Shown: one piece after another, positions 9,798 through 19,203 of the stretch
Layout of the letters: each line of letters opens with the position of its first letter
Numbering within the stretch: the stretch's first letter is position 1
DNA from: Chryseobacterium taiwanense
GTDB lineage: Bacteria; Bacteroidota; Bacteroidia; Flavobacteriales; Weeksellaceae
Length of the DNA stretch: 64,000 nucleotides
Assembly: GCF_000813825.1 (NCBI RefSeq)
Contig: NZ_JWTA01000014.1
Coordinates: 1-64,000 of the forward strand
Reading direction: 5' to 3'
Notes under the pieces: model-generated
Databases searched by the model: none
The model's input: the letters and a program-made list of their open reading frames with translations, nothing else
Told to the model about the DNA's origin: nothing
Program-made: the position numbers and the translations under genes

Positions 9798-10139
9798 TTA
9801 ATCTTTAAGGAAATCCTCTCTGAATGGGGTAAAAGCATCAATCAGTTGTCCTGCTTCCAGACATTTTACTCCATGGAAAATATTAGGTTGGGCAAAAAAT
9901 CCGTCACCCTTTTGCAATATTTTCGTTTCACCATCCACAGTTACTTCAAATTTTCCTTCTGCAACATACGTAATCTGAGAATGAAAATGCTGATGTAAAG
10001 CACCAATAGCATCTTTTTCAAATTTTACAATCACCATCATCACCTGAGAATTGTACCCGACAAATTGTCTTGAAACTCCGTCTCCTAAATCTTCCCATTC
10101 GGAATTACCGTCAAAGAAGGGGGCTTTTTTGAAATTCAT
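9798..10139 (-). CDS. kdgF: cupin, KdgF-like pectin degradation protein
   Basis: A 113-residue single-domain cupin without a signal peptide, so it acts in the cytoplasm. Metal-binding residues are visible in the motif GALHQHFHSQ near residue 43 with a following E/Q region, and in PNIFHGVK near 88. KdgF enzymes speed the ring opening of 4,5-unsaturated galacturonate to 5-keto-4-deoxyuronate, the substrate of KduI. Its place within the pectin enzyme run, with kduI elsewhere in the window, supports this. Small cupins are hard to tell apart, so the assignment leans on context and the typical length and motif spacing. Confidence 0.75.
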   Translation of the reverse strand: MNFKKAPFFDGNSEWEDLGDGVSRQFVGYNSQVMMVIVKFEKDAIGALHQHFHSQITYVAEGKFEVTVDGETKILQKGDGFFAQPNIFHGVKCLEAGQLIDAFTPFREDFLKD

Positions 10140-10183
10140 TTTTTGTATGTTTTTGAATTTTAAATCTAAATTATTTATTTAGT

Positions 10184-10276
10184 TTGTCATTCCGTCGGAA
10201 TCTAGACTTTGAAAATTCTCTGTTGAATTAATTGGCCTAGATTCTACTCTTTACTTCGTTCCGCTCTGAATGACAA
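10184..10276. repeat. palindromic intergenic repeat family C, copy 1
   Basis: The element runs from TTGTCATTCCG to GAATGACAA and also contains the inner pair GGAATCTAG and CTAGATTC, so it can fold into a long hairpin. Similar GTCATTCCG or GTCATTGCGA palindromes occur at 41410-41434 and 62099-62182. Such elements are scattered in flavobacterial genomes. Confidence 0.6.
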
Positions 10277-10293
10277 GCTAATTATTTTTCTTT

Positions 10294-10350
10294 CGCTGAT
10301 TTTGCAGATTACGCTGATTTTTAAAGTTGTCATCTGTGAAAATCTGTGTA
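10294..10350. repeat. intergenic repeat family D (GCAGATT type), copy 1
   Basis: Several copies of GCTGATT, GCAGATTACGC and CATCTGTGAAAATCTGTG occur together. Related stretches are at 16131-16229, 31581-31642 and 49703-49732. The sequence is noncoding and partly self-complementary. Confidence 0.5.
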
Positions 10351-10362
10351 GTTTGTTGGTAA

Positions 10363-11100
10363 CTATTTAATATACTTTTCCAGTCCGATTTTTAAAGTCT
10401 TCAGATTTTTCACCGCCAATTTAGCAATAGATTCTGCTCCCAATGTTGATAAATGGGTATCATCATCTTTTCCTTTCGGATAATAAGGATCTTCTCCTTC
10501 TTTGTAATGCAGGTGCAGTTTTTTTGAATTTTCAGGACCGTAAGAAACTTCCAGTTGTTCAGTTAATAACTGCATATCTACAAACGGAACTTTCAAATCA
10601 TTGGCTACCATTCTTACTACCAAAGGATATTCTTTGTGGGTATCGATTAAAACTCCATTTTCATTGAAGTTTCTTCTTACAATAGAAGTCATCAGAATGG
10701 GGATCGCTCCTTTTGCTCTGGCTTCGTTCACATATCTTTCCAGATTGGCTCTGTACTGCGTGTAAGGATTGGTGAATTTTGTTGAATCTTTTAATTTCTG
10801 GTCATTATGCCCAAACTGAATGATGACAAAATCTCCTTTTTTCAATTGTTTTTCCACTTTATCCCATCTTCCTTCCGTTCTGAAGCTTTTTGAACTTCTT
10901 CCGTTCATCGCGTGATTCTGAATTTCAATTCCAGTAGTAAAAAATTGTGGTAACACCTGTCCCCATCCGTGTTCAGGATTTTTATCCGGATTTTCTTTGT
11001 TGGCCATGGTGGAATCACCGATTAGGAAAAGGGTTGGTTTTTGTTGTGCAAATAAGAATGTTGCTAAACAAATGCAGAATGTTAAAAGTATTTTTTTCAT
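10363..11100 (-). CDS. rhamnogalacturonan acetylesterase, CE12 (SGNH hydrolase)
   Basis: A 245-residue protein with a signal peptide of about 18 residues ending FAQ. The SGNH blocks are complete: LIGDSTMA (block I serine) near residue 26, MNGRSSKSF (block II) near 64, FGHNDQK (block III asparagine) near 96, and DDTHLS (block V Asp-His) near 214. CE12 enzymes remove acetyl groups from rhamnogalacturonan I so that lyases and hydrolases can act. A second CE12 gene is at 15257-16102. It lies in the same minus-strand run as the pectinesterase upstream. Confidence 0.87.
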   Translation of the reverse strand: MKKILLTFCICLATFLFAQQKPTLFLIGDSTMANKENPDKNPEHGWGQVLPQFFTTGIEIQNHAMNGRSSKSFRTEGRWDKVEKQLKKGDFVIIQFGHNDQKLKDSTKFTNPYTQYRANLERYVNEARAKGAIPILMTSIVRRNFNENGVLIDTHKEYPLVVRMVANDLKVPFVDMQLLTEQLEVSYGPENSKKLHLHYKEGEDPYYPKGKDDDTHLSTLGAESIAKLAVKNLKTLKIGLEKYIK

Positions 11101-11119
11101 TTTAAAATAAATTTTTAAT

Positions 11120-11330
11120 TAATATTCTTTTGTCTTGAAACAAAAGAATCAAAAGTTCAAGACTTGAAAAATTCCGCTAAAAATTATTTCTGCTCTCTAA
11201 AAATTCTAAAACTCGCGCGAATTCAAGATTTGTCTTTCAGTTAAATTTTTTTATCGCGCTCAAACAGTAGAATCTTCTTAACGTTCACAGAACTAATTTT
11301 CTTAACGCTCCATTTTCCTATGTCAATTTA
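11120..11330 (-). repeat. about 210-base intergenic repeat family B, copy 1
   Basis: Read on the minus strand it aligns over its length with copies at 48532-48735 and 49769-49972: GCGTTAAGAAAATTA, CTACTGTTTGAGCGCGA, CGCGCGAGTTTTAGAA and a terminal hairpin TTCTTTTG...CAAAAGAA. It is noncoding in all three places. Confidence 0.75.
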
Positions 11331-11357
11331 GCTATGCTTATAATTATTCATTGCCTA

Positions 11358-12335
11358 TTACTTATTACTCATGTTTGGGTTCCAGCCGTTGAATATTTTT
11401 TCAACAGTATAATTTTTCGACTCTTTTTTGGTCAATTGATGCGACCAGCTCACGCGTTTTGAAGTGTTTCCGCCTTCTCCTTTGCTTCCGGATTCGGCGT
11501 AATAAGCAGTCTTTTCTTTATCCGGGAACATTTTGTCACCTTTCCATGGGTTCCAGCCTTCGGGAAGAATGTGTTTTCCCATTTCGGTGTTGATGAAAAC
11601 AGTTTTCGCGTAAGGTCGCCACGGTCTTCCCAGATAGACTTTGGTGATCCCTTCTTTAGCAATCAATGTACAGTCAAAAAAGACAAAACCATATTGTCTG
11701 TCGGCTTCTGTCGCTGCTGCGGTGATATAAGAATCGGCTAAACTTTTAATGGTACAGTTTTTAAAAACAACGGTGGCTTGTCCGAAAATAAAATCAGTCG
11801 TTCCTTCGATATAACAGTTTTCAAAATATTGTCTGCTGTGATTGGTTGCGGAATAAATTGTGTCCTGACAACCTAAAATATTGGAGTTTTTAATCACAAA
11901 ACGGTCACCTTCCACATGGAGAGAAACCGCTTGTCCTTCGTTGCAGGAAGAGTTCTGAATGGTCAGATTACTGATTTTAATATCATCACCCATTACCAGT
12001 AAAGTGTAGGAATTGAATGTCGTCATTTTTTCATTAAACGAATCTTTTTTTCCTGAAAAATCATTGTTGGTAATGATAGTATTGTCTTTATTCTCGCCTT
12101 CTAAAGTGATTTTATGTTTCGACGAACCAATAATCACTTTTTCATTATACGTTCCGGATTTAATAAAAACCAATGCTTCTCCCGGTCCTAAATCTCTGAT
12201 GGAGTTTATTGCTTTCTGAATGGTGGTGAAATCTCCGCTTCCGTCTTTGGCAACGGTAATTTTTATGTAGGGTTCATTTCCTGCAAAGAGAAAATTTGCT
12301 GCTGAAAGGAGGAGAATTAAAAATAATTTTTTCAT
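11358..12335 (-). CDS. pectinesterase, CE8
   Basis: A 325-residue protein when started at the methionine of MKKLFLILLL, which begins a good signal peptide; a 25-codon upstream extension is possible but would bury that peptide. CE8 motifs are GQAVSLHVEGDR near residue 135, CQDTIYS near 155, IEGTTDFIFG near 172 (catalytic aspartate) and YLGRPWRPYAKTVF near 234 (catalytic arginine). The enzyme removes methyl esters from homogalacturonan, making it a substrate for the pectate lyases and GH28. A second CE8 gene lies at 21700-22722. Confidence 0.88.
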   Translation of the reverse strand: MKKLFLILLLSAANFLFAGNEPYIKITVAKDGSGDFTTIQKAINSIRDLGPGEALVFIKSGTYNEKVIIGSSKHKITLEGENKDNTIITNNDFSGKKDSFNEKMTTFNSYTLLVMGDDIKISNLTIQNSSCNEGQAVSLHVEGDRFVIKNSNILGCQDTIYSATNHSRQYFENCYIEGTTDFIFGQATVVFKNCTIKSLADSYITAAATEADRQYGFVFFDCTLIAKEGITKVYLGRPWRPYAKTVFINTEMGKHILPEGWNPWKGDKMFPDKEKTAYYAESGSKGEGGNTSKRVSWSHQLTKKESKNYTVEKIFNGWNPNMSNK

Positions 12336-12352
12336 AGGTTGAATTATTTTTT

Positions 12353-12525
12353 TTGACGCAAAGTTTGTTTTTTCTGGTTGCAGATTTTTAGTGAGCAAAG
12401 GAGAAATCAATGTATTGATTTTTATTAAGCAGACGCATTATCATTTAGCTTCATCAGCGACTTGTCGCTTTCTTTGCCCTCTTAAAGATTTAATATTATT
12501 GTTTATAAATCTTTGCGTTTAAAAT
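12353..12525. repeat. intergenic repeat family A, copy 2
   Basis: The sequence begins TTGACGCAAAG and ends ATCTTTGCGTTTAAAATT, and shares GTGAGCAAAGG, TTGATTTT, CTTCATCAGCGA and CTTTGCCCTCT segments with the copy at 5161-5324. It fills the gap between an esterase gene and a pectinesterase gene. Confidence 0.6.
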
Positions 12526-12527
12526 TA

Positions 12528-13439
12528 TTACTTCAAAACTTTATTTAAAAAGTCCAATGTCAAATTCAAAGTTTCTGTAAACCAAGGTTCTGCCGACCAG
12601 AATGAATGCGGAGTATCTTTGATCTCGTGAAATTCTGTTGGAATATTATAGCTCTTCAGTTTTTTCATCATATCATCACGTCCTGCGTGAAAACGGGGTT
12701 GTGAACTGTTGATGAAAAGGGTAGGAGGTGTATTTTGATCCACATACTCCAATGGAGAAGCTTCTTTCCAGATTTTCGGATTGTCTTTTTGCTGATAACC
12801 CAGCCAATACGCATCGTAGGTTCCTTCTTTTCCGGATTCTTCATGAACAAAAGAAACAACACCATCAACATTTACAATAGCCTGAAGTTTATTCTTTTTC
12901 TTAACGCCAACCAAAGTTGCAATTTGTGCTCCTGCAGATTCTCCCAAAACCACCATTTTCTTTTTATTCAAAGAGTATGTTGAGTGGTTTTTCTTTAACC
13001 ATTGAATTCCTGTTTCAATATCTTCGACTCCGGCAGGATATTTGGCAACATCAGCTAATCGATAACCGATAGCGATTACCACATAGCCTTTTGAAGCCAG
13101 TTCCATGGCCATAAACTTTTCATTATCCTTACTTCCTGAAACCCATCCACCACCATGAACCATGGCAATTCCCGGATATTTTTTTGATTTATCTAAAGGA
13201 TAATAAACATCTGCTTTTAAAGAAAGTCCGTTGATATTGGTATATTCTACATCTTTATCGACTTTGATGTTTTGTGGAACCGGTCGGTCGATAGGGGTGA
13301 TGAAAGGATATTTTTTCTTGAATTTTTCAAAGGTTCCTTCGTTTGTGTAAGGAGTAGCATTCGGTCGATTGACCTGCCCGAATGCCATTGTCCCCACAAA
13401 AAAAATAGAAATATAAGTATGTTTTCTGTTAAAAATCAT
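12528..13439 (-). CDS. secreted alpha/beta hydrolase (esterase)
   Basis: A 303-residue protein with a short signal peptide ending near FGQ. Landmarks are MVHGGGWVSGS (HGGG oxyanion hole, near residue 93), LGESAGAQIA (nucleophile serine, near 165), and DTPHSFW (histidine, near 278). This is the BD-FAE/esterase-lipase layout, distinct in sequence from the tandem esterases at 7878-9725. It probably removes acetyl or feruloyl esters from pectin or linked glycans; the exact ester is not visible from sequence. It lies between GH28 and a pectinesterase in the minus-strand run, after a 148-base gap. Confidence 0.8.
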   Translation of the reverse strand: MIFNRKHTYISIFFVGTMAFGQVNRPNATPYTNEGTFEKFKKKYPFITPIDRPVPQNIKVDKDVEYTNINGLSLKADVYYPLDKSKKYPGIAMVHGGGWVSGSKDNEKFMAMELASKGYVVIAIGYRLADVAKYPAGVEDIETGIQWLKKNHSTYSLNKKKMVVLGESAGAQIATLVGVKKKNKLQAIVNVDGVVSFVHEESGKEGTYDAYWLGYQQKDNPKIWKEASPLEYVDQNTPPTLFINSSQPRFHAGRDDMMKKLKSYNIPTEFHEIKDTPHSFWSAEPWFTETLNLTLDFLNKVLK

Positions 13440-13587
13440 GTTGTCAAATTTTAAAATTTTGAACCATTAAAAAGATTGAAAAAATTAAGTTTATTTAAGA
13501 AAATCATTTTGATATTACCTTAGAGCAAAGGCACTTAAATATTCTTATTCACTTAATTAATCTTAATGGTTTAATTCATTGATACAT

Positions 13588-15255
13588 TTATTTAACTGCA
13601 TTTTTCGCTACATCTGTTCCGATAGAAAGTGAATTTTTATCGGATGTTACTTCTTTCGGTAACAATACTGCTCCCGTTTTGTTTCCTAATACTTTTACAA
13701 CCGGTTTATTGGCTGATTCAAATTTCACGGTAGAAAGGTTAATATTTTTACTGTTGTAAATGGTTGCCCCTGTTCCTTCAGCATATTTCAGTTTTACATT
13801 TTTCAACTGAATTCCGTCTGCATCTACGATCGTTAAAGCTTTTCTCGTTTCAAACTGAGAATCTTCAATCACAATATTTTTAAGGTTCATTTCAGCCAAA
13901 CCAAATAGGGTAATTGCTTCATCAGAATTCACTGCACTGATGTTTTTAAAGTAAATATTTCTGAAAATCGGGGTTTCTTCCGTTACAGCATACACTTTTT
14001 CCGGAGCTTTGTTTCCTTCTTGTTTTTGTCCGTCTTCAAGCACCGGTGAAGCTCCTTCATAGAACATATTGAATCCGATTACCTGAGTCGGAATATTAAT
14101 CATATCAATATTCTTGATGTAAATATTTTCAACAATTCCTCCTCTTCCACGAGTCGTTTTGAAACGAAGCCCGATATCTGTTCCAATGAAAGTACAGTCG
14201 GAAACGTGAATATTTCTCGCTCCTCCAGACATTTCGCTTCCGATCACAAAACCTCCGTGACCATGGTATACGACATTGTTTTTAATGATTACATTTTCAG
14301 TCGGCACTCCTCTTTTTCTTCCGTCCTGATCTTTTCCTGATTTAATACAGATCGCATCGTCACCAACATCAAACGTATTGTCATAGATCAAAACATTTTT
14401 ACAAGATTCTAAATCTACCCCGTCACCATTTTGAGAAAACCAAGGGTTTCTAACGGTAAGGTTTCTTAAAATAACGTTTGAACACATTAATGGGTGAAGA
14501 TTCCAGGCAGGAGAGTTTTGGAAAGTAGGTCCGTCTAACAACACTTTGTCACAACCTACCAAGCTTACCATTACCGGACGAAGGAAATCTTTTACTGTTG
14601 TTAATTCATCTTTAGAAATTTTATCTGGAACATTGAAGCTTGAGCTGCTTTCAAATCCTTTTTTATAACTTTCTGAAGGGTACCAGTTTTTACCGTCTGC
14701 TGATAGAATTCCGCCGGATTTTACGATATTTTTCCATTCAGATTCTGAAACTTTGCTTTTTTTGATCGCTCTCCATGCATCACCGCTTCCGTCGATTACT
14801 CCTTTTCCCGTGATGGCAATATTGGTTGCATTTTTTGCGGAAATAGGAGATTGGCAACGGATTGTATTTAATCCTTCAAAGCTTACGTCTACCAAAGGAT
14901 AATCGTTTTTATCTTTACTGAAAACGATAAATGCTCCTTCTTCTACATGAAGATTGATGTTGCTTTTTAACTCAATAGGACCTGTTAACCACATTCCTCT
15001 CGGAACGACTAATTTCCCACCGCCTTTTTTGCTAAGGTCTTCAATTGCTTTTTTGAAAGCTTCGGTATTTTTTACATTTCCTCCCGAAACACCACCATAT
15101 TGTGTGATGGAAACTGTGTTGGCTGCAAATGACGTTTCTGTAACCTGAGGCATTTTAAACTCAATGTTTTTATAAATATCCAGATTCTGAGCATAGATTT
15201 GCCCTGAAAACATCATTGCTGCTACTAAACCGATCACTTTAAGAGACTTCTTCAT
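13588..15255 (-). CDS. polygalacturonase-type glycoside hydrolase, GH28
   Basis: A 555-residue right-handed beta-helix protein with a signal peptide of about 22 residues. GH28 catalytic motifs are all present: NGDGVDLES near residue 274, DDAICIKSG near 297, GHGGFVIGSE near 331 and RFKTTRGRGG near 365. The family hydrolyses alpha-1,4-galacturonan or rhamnogalacturonan; at this length and with an exo-type N-terminal region an exo- or rhamnogalacturonan-directed activity is possible. Its start is one base from the stop of the CE12 gene upstream, so the two are co-transcribed and perhaps translationally coupled. Confidence 0.88.
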   Translation of the reverse strand: MKKSLKVIGLVAAMMFSGQIYAQNLDIYKNIEFKMPQVTETSFAANTVSITQYGGVSGGNVKNTEAFKKAIEDLSKKGGGKLVVPRGMWLTGPIELKSNINLHVEEGAFIVFSKDKNDYPLVDVSFEGLNTIRCQSPISAKNATNIAITGKGVIDGSGDAWRAIKKSKVSESEWKNIVKSGGILSADGKNWYPSESYKKGFESSSSFNVPDKISKDELTTVKDFLRPVMVSLVGCDKVLLDGPTFQNSPAWNLHPLMCSNVILRNLTVRNPWFSQNGDGVDLESCKNVLIYDNTFDVGDDAICIKSGKDQDGRKRGVPTENVIIKNNVVYHGHGGFVIGSEMSGGARNIHVSDCTFIGTDIGLRFKTTRGRGGIVENIYIKNIDMINIPTQVIGFNMFYEGASPVLEDGQKQEGNKAPEKVYAVTEETPIFRNIYFKNISAVNSDEAITLFGLAEMNLKNIVIEDSQFETRKALTIVDADGIQLKNVKLKYAEGTGATIYNSKNINLSTVKFESANKPVVKVLGNKTGAVLLPKEVTSDKNSLSIGTDVAKNAVK

Positions 15256-15256
15256 T

Positions 15257-16102
15257 TTATTTTTTTTGAGTTTTAATTACTTTTTTAAATTCCTGATATA
15301 CTATTGATGCCACTGCTTTTGCACCATCCGGCTGAAAATGGGTGTTGTCTTTTTGGCCTTTCGGATAGGCTTCGTACACATTCTCCGGAAGATTCATGAA
15401 GTAATGGCTGGTTGTGAAATCCTGTCCTTTTTTAGTAAAATATTCCATTGAAAGTTTGTTTAAATCGATATATGGAACATTCATTTCTTTGGCAATATCA
15501 ATGGGAGCCTGCCCATATTCTCCGTGTACATTTTCCAATTTTCCGTCTTTCCAAGGGTAATTTCTGGCAACCGGAGTCAGAATAATCGGATTTCCTCCTT
15601 TTTGTTTGGTTTGGGTTACAAACAATCTTAAAAATTCTTTATACCCTTCAATATTTACATAGCGTTCCGGATTTTTTTCTGAACCGTCATTATGTCCGAA
15701 TTGCATAATGACATAATCGTTTGGCTGTAAATGTTCGTAAACATATCTCCATCTTCCTTCCTGAAAAAATGTTCTTGTGCTTCTTCCGCCATGCGCTTTG
15801 TCGATAATCGCAACAGAATCAGTTGTAATAGCAGGTCGTAAAGATGTTAAACCATCTTTTACAAAAAACGGCTGAAAAACTTGTCCCCATCCTGTAATTG
15901 GGTAACGGACTTTCATATAGTCTTTTCCGGGTTCGTAATTTCCGGTATAATCCGCCATCGTAGAGTCTCCGATGAGGTATATATGGGTAACTTTTTTATT
16001 GCGCTTTGCCGCTGTCTTTTGAGCATTAGTTTGTGATTGGCATGCAGACAACAGCAAAACGACGAATAAAAATGAAACTATATTGTAAATTTTTTTGTTC
16101 AT
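15257..16102 (-). CDS. rhamnogalacturonan acetylesterase lipoprotein, CE12
   Basis: A 281-residue SGNH hydrolase with a lipoprotein signal (LLLSAC lipobox near residue 20). Blocks are IGDSTMADYT near residue 45, GGRSTRTF near 105, FGHNDGSEK near 135 and DNTHFQ near 256. It is expected to deacetylate rhamnogalacturonan I. It is longer than the CE12 protein at 10363-11100 and differs in the lipid anchor, so the two may work in different places (membrane-bound versus soluble periplasmic). The downstream GH28 gene starts one base after its stop. Confidence 0.86.
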   Translation of the reverse strand: MNKKIYNIVSFLFVVLLLSACQSQTNAQKTAAKRNKKVTHIYLIGDSTMADYTGNYEPGKDYMKVRYPITGWGQVFQPFFVKDGLTSLRPAITTDSVAIIDKAHGGRSTRTFFQEGRWRYVYEHLQPNDYVIMQFGHNDGSEKNPERYVNIEGYKEFLRLFVTQTKQKGGNPIILTPVARNYPWKDGKLENVHGEYGQAPIDIAKEMNVPYIDLNKLSMEYFTKKGQDFTTSHYFMNLPENVYEAYPKGQKDNTHFQPDGAKAVASIVYQEFKKVIKTQKK

Positions 16103-16130
16103 TAATTTATTTCAAAATCTTTCTTTTCTC

Positions 16131-16229
16131 CCACGGATTTCACAGATTTGCACAAATGATTGTGCATAGTTTTTAAAACTTAAAAAAATCAACATAAACA
16201 TCTGCGTTATCTGCTAAATCTGCGAGAAC
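16131..16229. repeat. intergenic repeat family D, copy 2
   Basis: The stretch CCACGGATTTCACAGATTTG followed by CATCTGCGTTATCTGC and AAATCTGCGAGAAC resembles the copies at 10294-10350, 31581-31642 and 49703-49732. It fills the gap between the GH43 and CE12 genes. Confidence 0.5.
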
Positions 16230-16237
16230 TTTAAAAT

Positions 16238-17881
16238 TTAATTTTTAGTAATTCTAAACCAATCGAAATCTGCATATCCTCCACGTGGTGCTTTTGCAGT
16301 GCTTATACTGTATAAACCGACTTTAGCACCAATCCATTTTCCTGGTTTTGCCTGAAAAACGTCACCTACTTTTGTGAAATTTTTTCCGTTTTCGCTGTAG
16401 CTGAACTGGCATAAACCGTTTGGTTCGTTTACATTCACTTTTAAATACGCTTCGTTTCCTTTTAATTTGGTTTCGAATAAAACTTTTTCCTCACCTCCTT
16501 TATCTGCTTTTTCAGCTCTTCTTAACTGAAGGTAGAATCCGTCAGGTTTGTTGGTGATCACAATCGATTGATGATCTAATCCCATTACTAAAAGCCCTGC
16601 GGTTTTTCCTTCTTTGGCATCTTCCGGAGCTAATTTAACTTTTGTAGATGCTGCAAAATTAGGAGCCGGAAATTTTTGAGTTAATAGATTCGGAACGTTC
16701 CATAAGTTTTTTTCGCCTTCAGGAACTTTTATAGAGAATAATCTTAAGAATTTCTGTCCGGGAAGTTTGGAAGACCAAACGATATTTTCGTTCGCACTCC
16801 ATTGCCACTGTATGCCTAATTTTTCACCATCAAATTCATCAGTTTCCGGTGGAGTAACGATAGGATAAGTTTGCCCTACGTTTGGTTTTTTATAGGTTAA
16901 AACCGGTTCTCCGATTCCGTTTTTATTATTGTCAATTCCCATAACAGGCCAGTCCTTTTCCCATTTCATTGGCTGTAAGTGGATAATTCGTCCTCCTGCA
17001 TCCACATCCTGAAAATGATAGAACCAATCTTCACCTGAAGGGGTATCTACCCAGGCTCCCTGATGAGGTCCGTTGATCTTTGTTGTACCTTGTTCTAATA
17101 CAACTTTTTCTACATAAGGACCATAAATATTTTTTGATCTTAATACCAGTTGCCAACCTGTAGCCACTCCGCCTGCCGGTGCAAAAATGTAGTAGTATCC
17201 GTTTCTTTTATACATTTTAGGACCTTCAACCGTCGGATGAGATTCGTGACCGTCGAAAACATGAACGCCTTTATCCAAGACTTTTGTTCCTTCAGGATTC
17301 ATTTTATTAAGGGTCAGAATACTTTTTACTCCGGCACGGCTTCCTGCCCAACCATGAACTAAATAAGCATTTCCGTCTTCGTCCCAAAACGGACAAGAAT
17401 CAATTAATCCTTTTCCTTCCATGACCAAAACGGGTTCTTCCCATTTTCCAAGTGGGTCTTTGGTCTTCACCATATAAATTCCGAAATCAGGATCGCCCCA
17501 ATAAATGTAGAATTCTCCTTTATGAAAACGCATACTTGGTGCCCAAACAGCATCTCCTCTTCTTGGAACTGAAAAATGTTCTTTAGGTAACACATCCTGT
17601 ATTGCATAATTCACTAATTTCCAGTTTACCATATCTTTTGAGTGAAGAATCGGTAATCCGGGAGTTTCATTGAAACTGGATGCTGTCATATAGTAATCTT
17701 CCCCTACACGAATGGCATCCGGATCAGAATAATCTGCGTAAAGGATTGGGTTTTTGTAATTCTTTCCCTGATCGGCAGTCCAGACTTCGGAAACGTAGTT
17801 TTTTTCCTGTGCGTTCAAATAGTTTGATGCAATTGAAAAAATGGTTACTGAAAATATATTTAAAATGTTTTTTGTCTTCAT
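16238..17881 (-). CDS. glycoside hydrolase family 43 with C-terminal beta-sandwich
   Basis: A 547-residue protein with a signal peptide of about 24 residues. A five-bladed GH43 propeller occupies roughly residues 38-340: DYSDPDAI near 50 gives the catalytic base, DSCPFWDEDG near 160 the pKa-modulating aspartate, and VEGPKMY near 217 the catalytic acid. A concanavalin-like C-terminal domain, as in beta-xylosidases, fills residues 350-547. The family covers arabinofuranosidase, xylosidase and galactosidase activities; in this locus it probably trims arabinan or galactan side chains of pectin, which I infer from context. Confidence 0.85.
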   Translation of the reverse strand: MKTKNILNIFSVTIFSIASNYLNAQEKNYVSEVWTADQGKNYKNPILYADYSDPDAIRVGEDYYMTASSFNETPGLPILHSKDMVNWKLVNYAIQDVLPKEHFSVPRRGDAVWAPSMRFHKGEFYIYWGDPDFGIYMVKTKDPLGKWEEPVLVMEGKGLIDSCPFWDEDGNAYLVHGWAGSRAGVKSILTLNKMNPEGTKVLDKGVHVFDGHESHPTVEGPKMYKRNGYYYIFAPAGGVATGWQLVLRSKNIYGPYVEKVVLEQGTTKINGPHQGAWVDTPSGEDWFYHFQDVDAGGRIIHLQPMKWEKDWPVMGIDNNKNGIGEPVLTYKKPNVGQTYPIVTPPETDEFDGEKLGIQWQWSANENIVWSSKLPGQKFLRLFSIKVPEGEKNLWNVPNLLTQKFPAPNFAASTKVKLAPEDAKEGKTAGLLVMGLDHQSIVITNKPDGFYLQLRRAEKADKGGEEKVLFETKLKGNEAYLKVNVNEPNGLCQFSYSENGKNFTKVGDVFQAKPGKWIGAKVGLYSISTAKAPRGGYADFDWFRITKN

Positions 17882-17932
17882 AAAATCAGATTCATTATTT
17901 AGGTGATAGGAATTAGGTTACAGGTTTTAGTC

Positions 17933-19192
17933 TTACTTTTCAAATTCCAAACTTGCCAAGATAAATGGTCCTGTTCCTTTTCCGTCGTTGGAACGGATCT
18001 CTTCATTTACATAATATTCGTAAGAACCGTCTCTGTAAGGTTTTCCTCCTAATCCGGCAACTGCACAACATTTGTTTAAGTTAACCACACCGTTTTCATC
18101 AACAGTAATTAAATTTTTGATAATTCCGTCGTAGCCTTTTTTTGCTGCGGCTTTGTATGATTTTGGAAGATAACCCTCATTTACTGATTTGATAATAGTA
18201 TAAACAAACATTGATGATGCCGTAGCTTCTTCATAATTTCCTTTTTCTAAAGGTTTATCCAATACCTGATACCAAAGACCGGATTTTTTATCCTGAACTT
18301 TAATCACCGCATCTGCGTAAGATTTGATGTAAGAAATTAATCTCGCTCTTCCCGGATGGTCTTTAGGTAAATAATCCAATACATCTACCATTGCCATTCC
18401 GTACCAACCCATTGCTCTTCCCCAGAAGTTTGGCGAAAGCCCTGTTTGTTTATTAGCCCAAGCTTCCTGTTTGCTTTCATCCCAAGCGTGATACAGTAAT
18501 CCTGTTTTTTTGTCTAAAAGATTTTTCTGAACGGAATCAAACTGCAGCATAATATCATCATATGCTTTTGTAGCATCTGCTCCTTTTACAAAATCATGAG
18601 TGTAATGAGTATAGAAAGGCATTCCCATATACAACCCATCCAACCAAACCTGATAAGGATAGATTTTTTTGTGCCAGAAAGACCCCTCATTTGTTCTTGG
18701 TTGCCCGTCAATTTGTAAACGAAGCGTTTGAAGCGCTTTCAGGTATTTATCTTTTTTCTCTTTTTCGTAAAGATAAAGAAGAACATTTCCGCTATTAAGC
18801 ATATCGATATTATACTTATCAAGATCGTAGGTAAGAATGGTACCGTCTTCTTTGATCAGGTCTTTTCCGAAATTACTGATGTAATCGTAATATTCTTTTT
18901 TACCAGTTTTTGCATATATTTTTTCGGCACCATCCAAAACAATTGCTGATGGATAGGTCCATTTCGGACTTTTACTGAAGTCAAGCATCCAAGCTTCCGG
19001 GAAACGGTGCATTTCGGAAAGCATCATTCTTTCTGACCATTTCAAATTGGTAGGGACTACTTTTCCGGATTTTGCAGTTTCTGTAGCTGGTTTTGCCGGA
19101 GCTACAGATTTTGTTTGAGCGCAAGCTAAGAACATTCCAGAACCTAAGACTGCAACAGCGTATGCTTTTATTTTATGATTAATGAAATTCAT
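17933..19192 (-). CDS. unsaturated rhamnogalacturonyl hydrolase, GH105
   Basis: A 419-residue protein with a lipoprotein-like N-terminus (GMFLACAQ). It has the (alpha/alpha)6 fold pattern of YteR/RhiN: WLDGLYMGMPFYTHYTH near residue 184 carries the catalytic aspartate, followed by HAWDESK near 237 and NFWGRAMGWYGMAMVDVLDY near 252. GH105 releases the 4,5-unsaturated galacturonate left by lyases, providing the substrate for KdgF and KduI. It is 11 bases downstream of the DUF4861 gene, so they form one transcript. Length is typical plus an N-terminal linker rich in Ala, Pro and Lys. Confidence 0.87.
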   Translation of the reverse strand: MNFINHKIKAYAVAVLGSGMFLACAQTKSVAPAKPATETAKSGKVVPTNLKWSERMMLSEMHRFPEAWMLDFSKSPKWTYPSAIVLDGAEKIYAKTGKKEYYDYISNFGKDLIKEDGTILTYDLDKYNIDMLNSGNVLLYLYEKEKKDKYLKALQTLRLQIDGQPRTNEGSFWHKKIYPYQVWLDGLYMGMPFYTHYTHDFVKGADATKAYDDIMLQFDSVQKNLLDKKTGLLYHAWDESKQEAWANKQTGLSPNFWGRAMGWYGMAMVDVLDYLPKDHPGRARLISYIKSYADAVIKVQDKKSGLWYQVLDKPLEKGNYEEATASSMFVYTIIKSVNEGYLPKSYKAAAKKGYDGIIKNLITVDENGVVNLNKCCAVAGLGGKPYRDGSYEYYVNEEIRSNDGKGTGPFILASLEFEK

Positions 19193-19203
19193 GAGTTCTA
19201 ATT

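Noticed and set aside
12336-12410. N-terminal extension of the pectinesterase by 25 residues
   Set aside because: It would place 25 polar residues before a clear signal peptide, and the extension overlaps a family A intergenic repeat.
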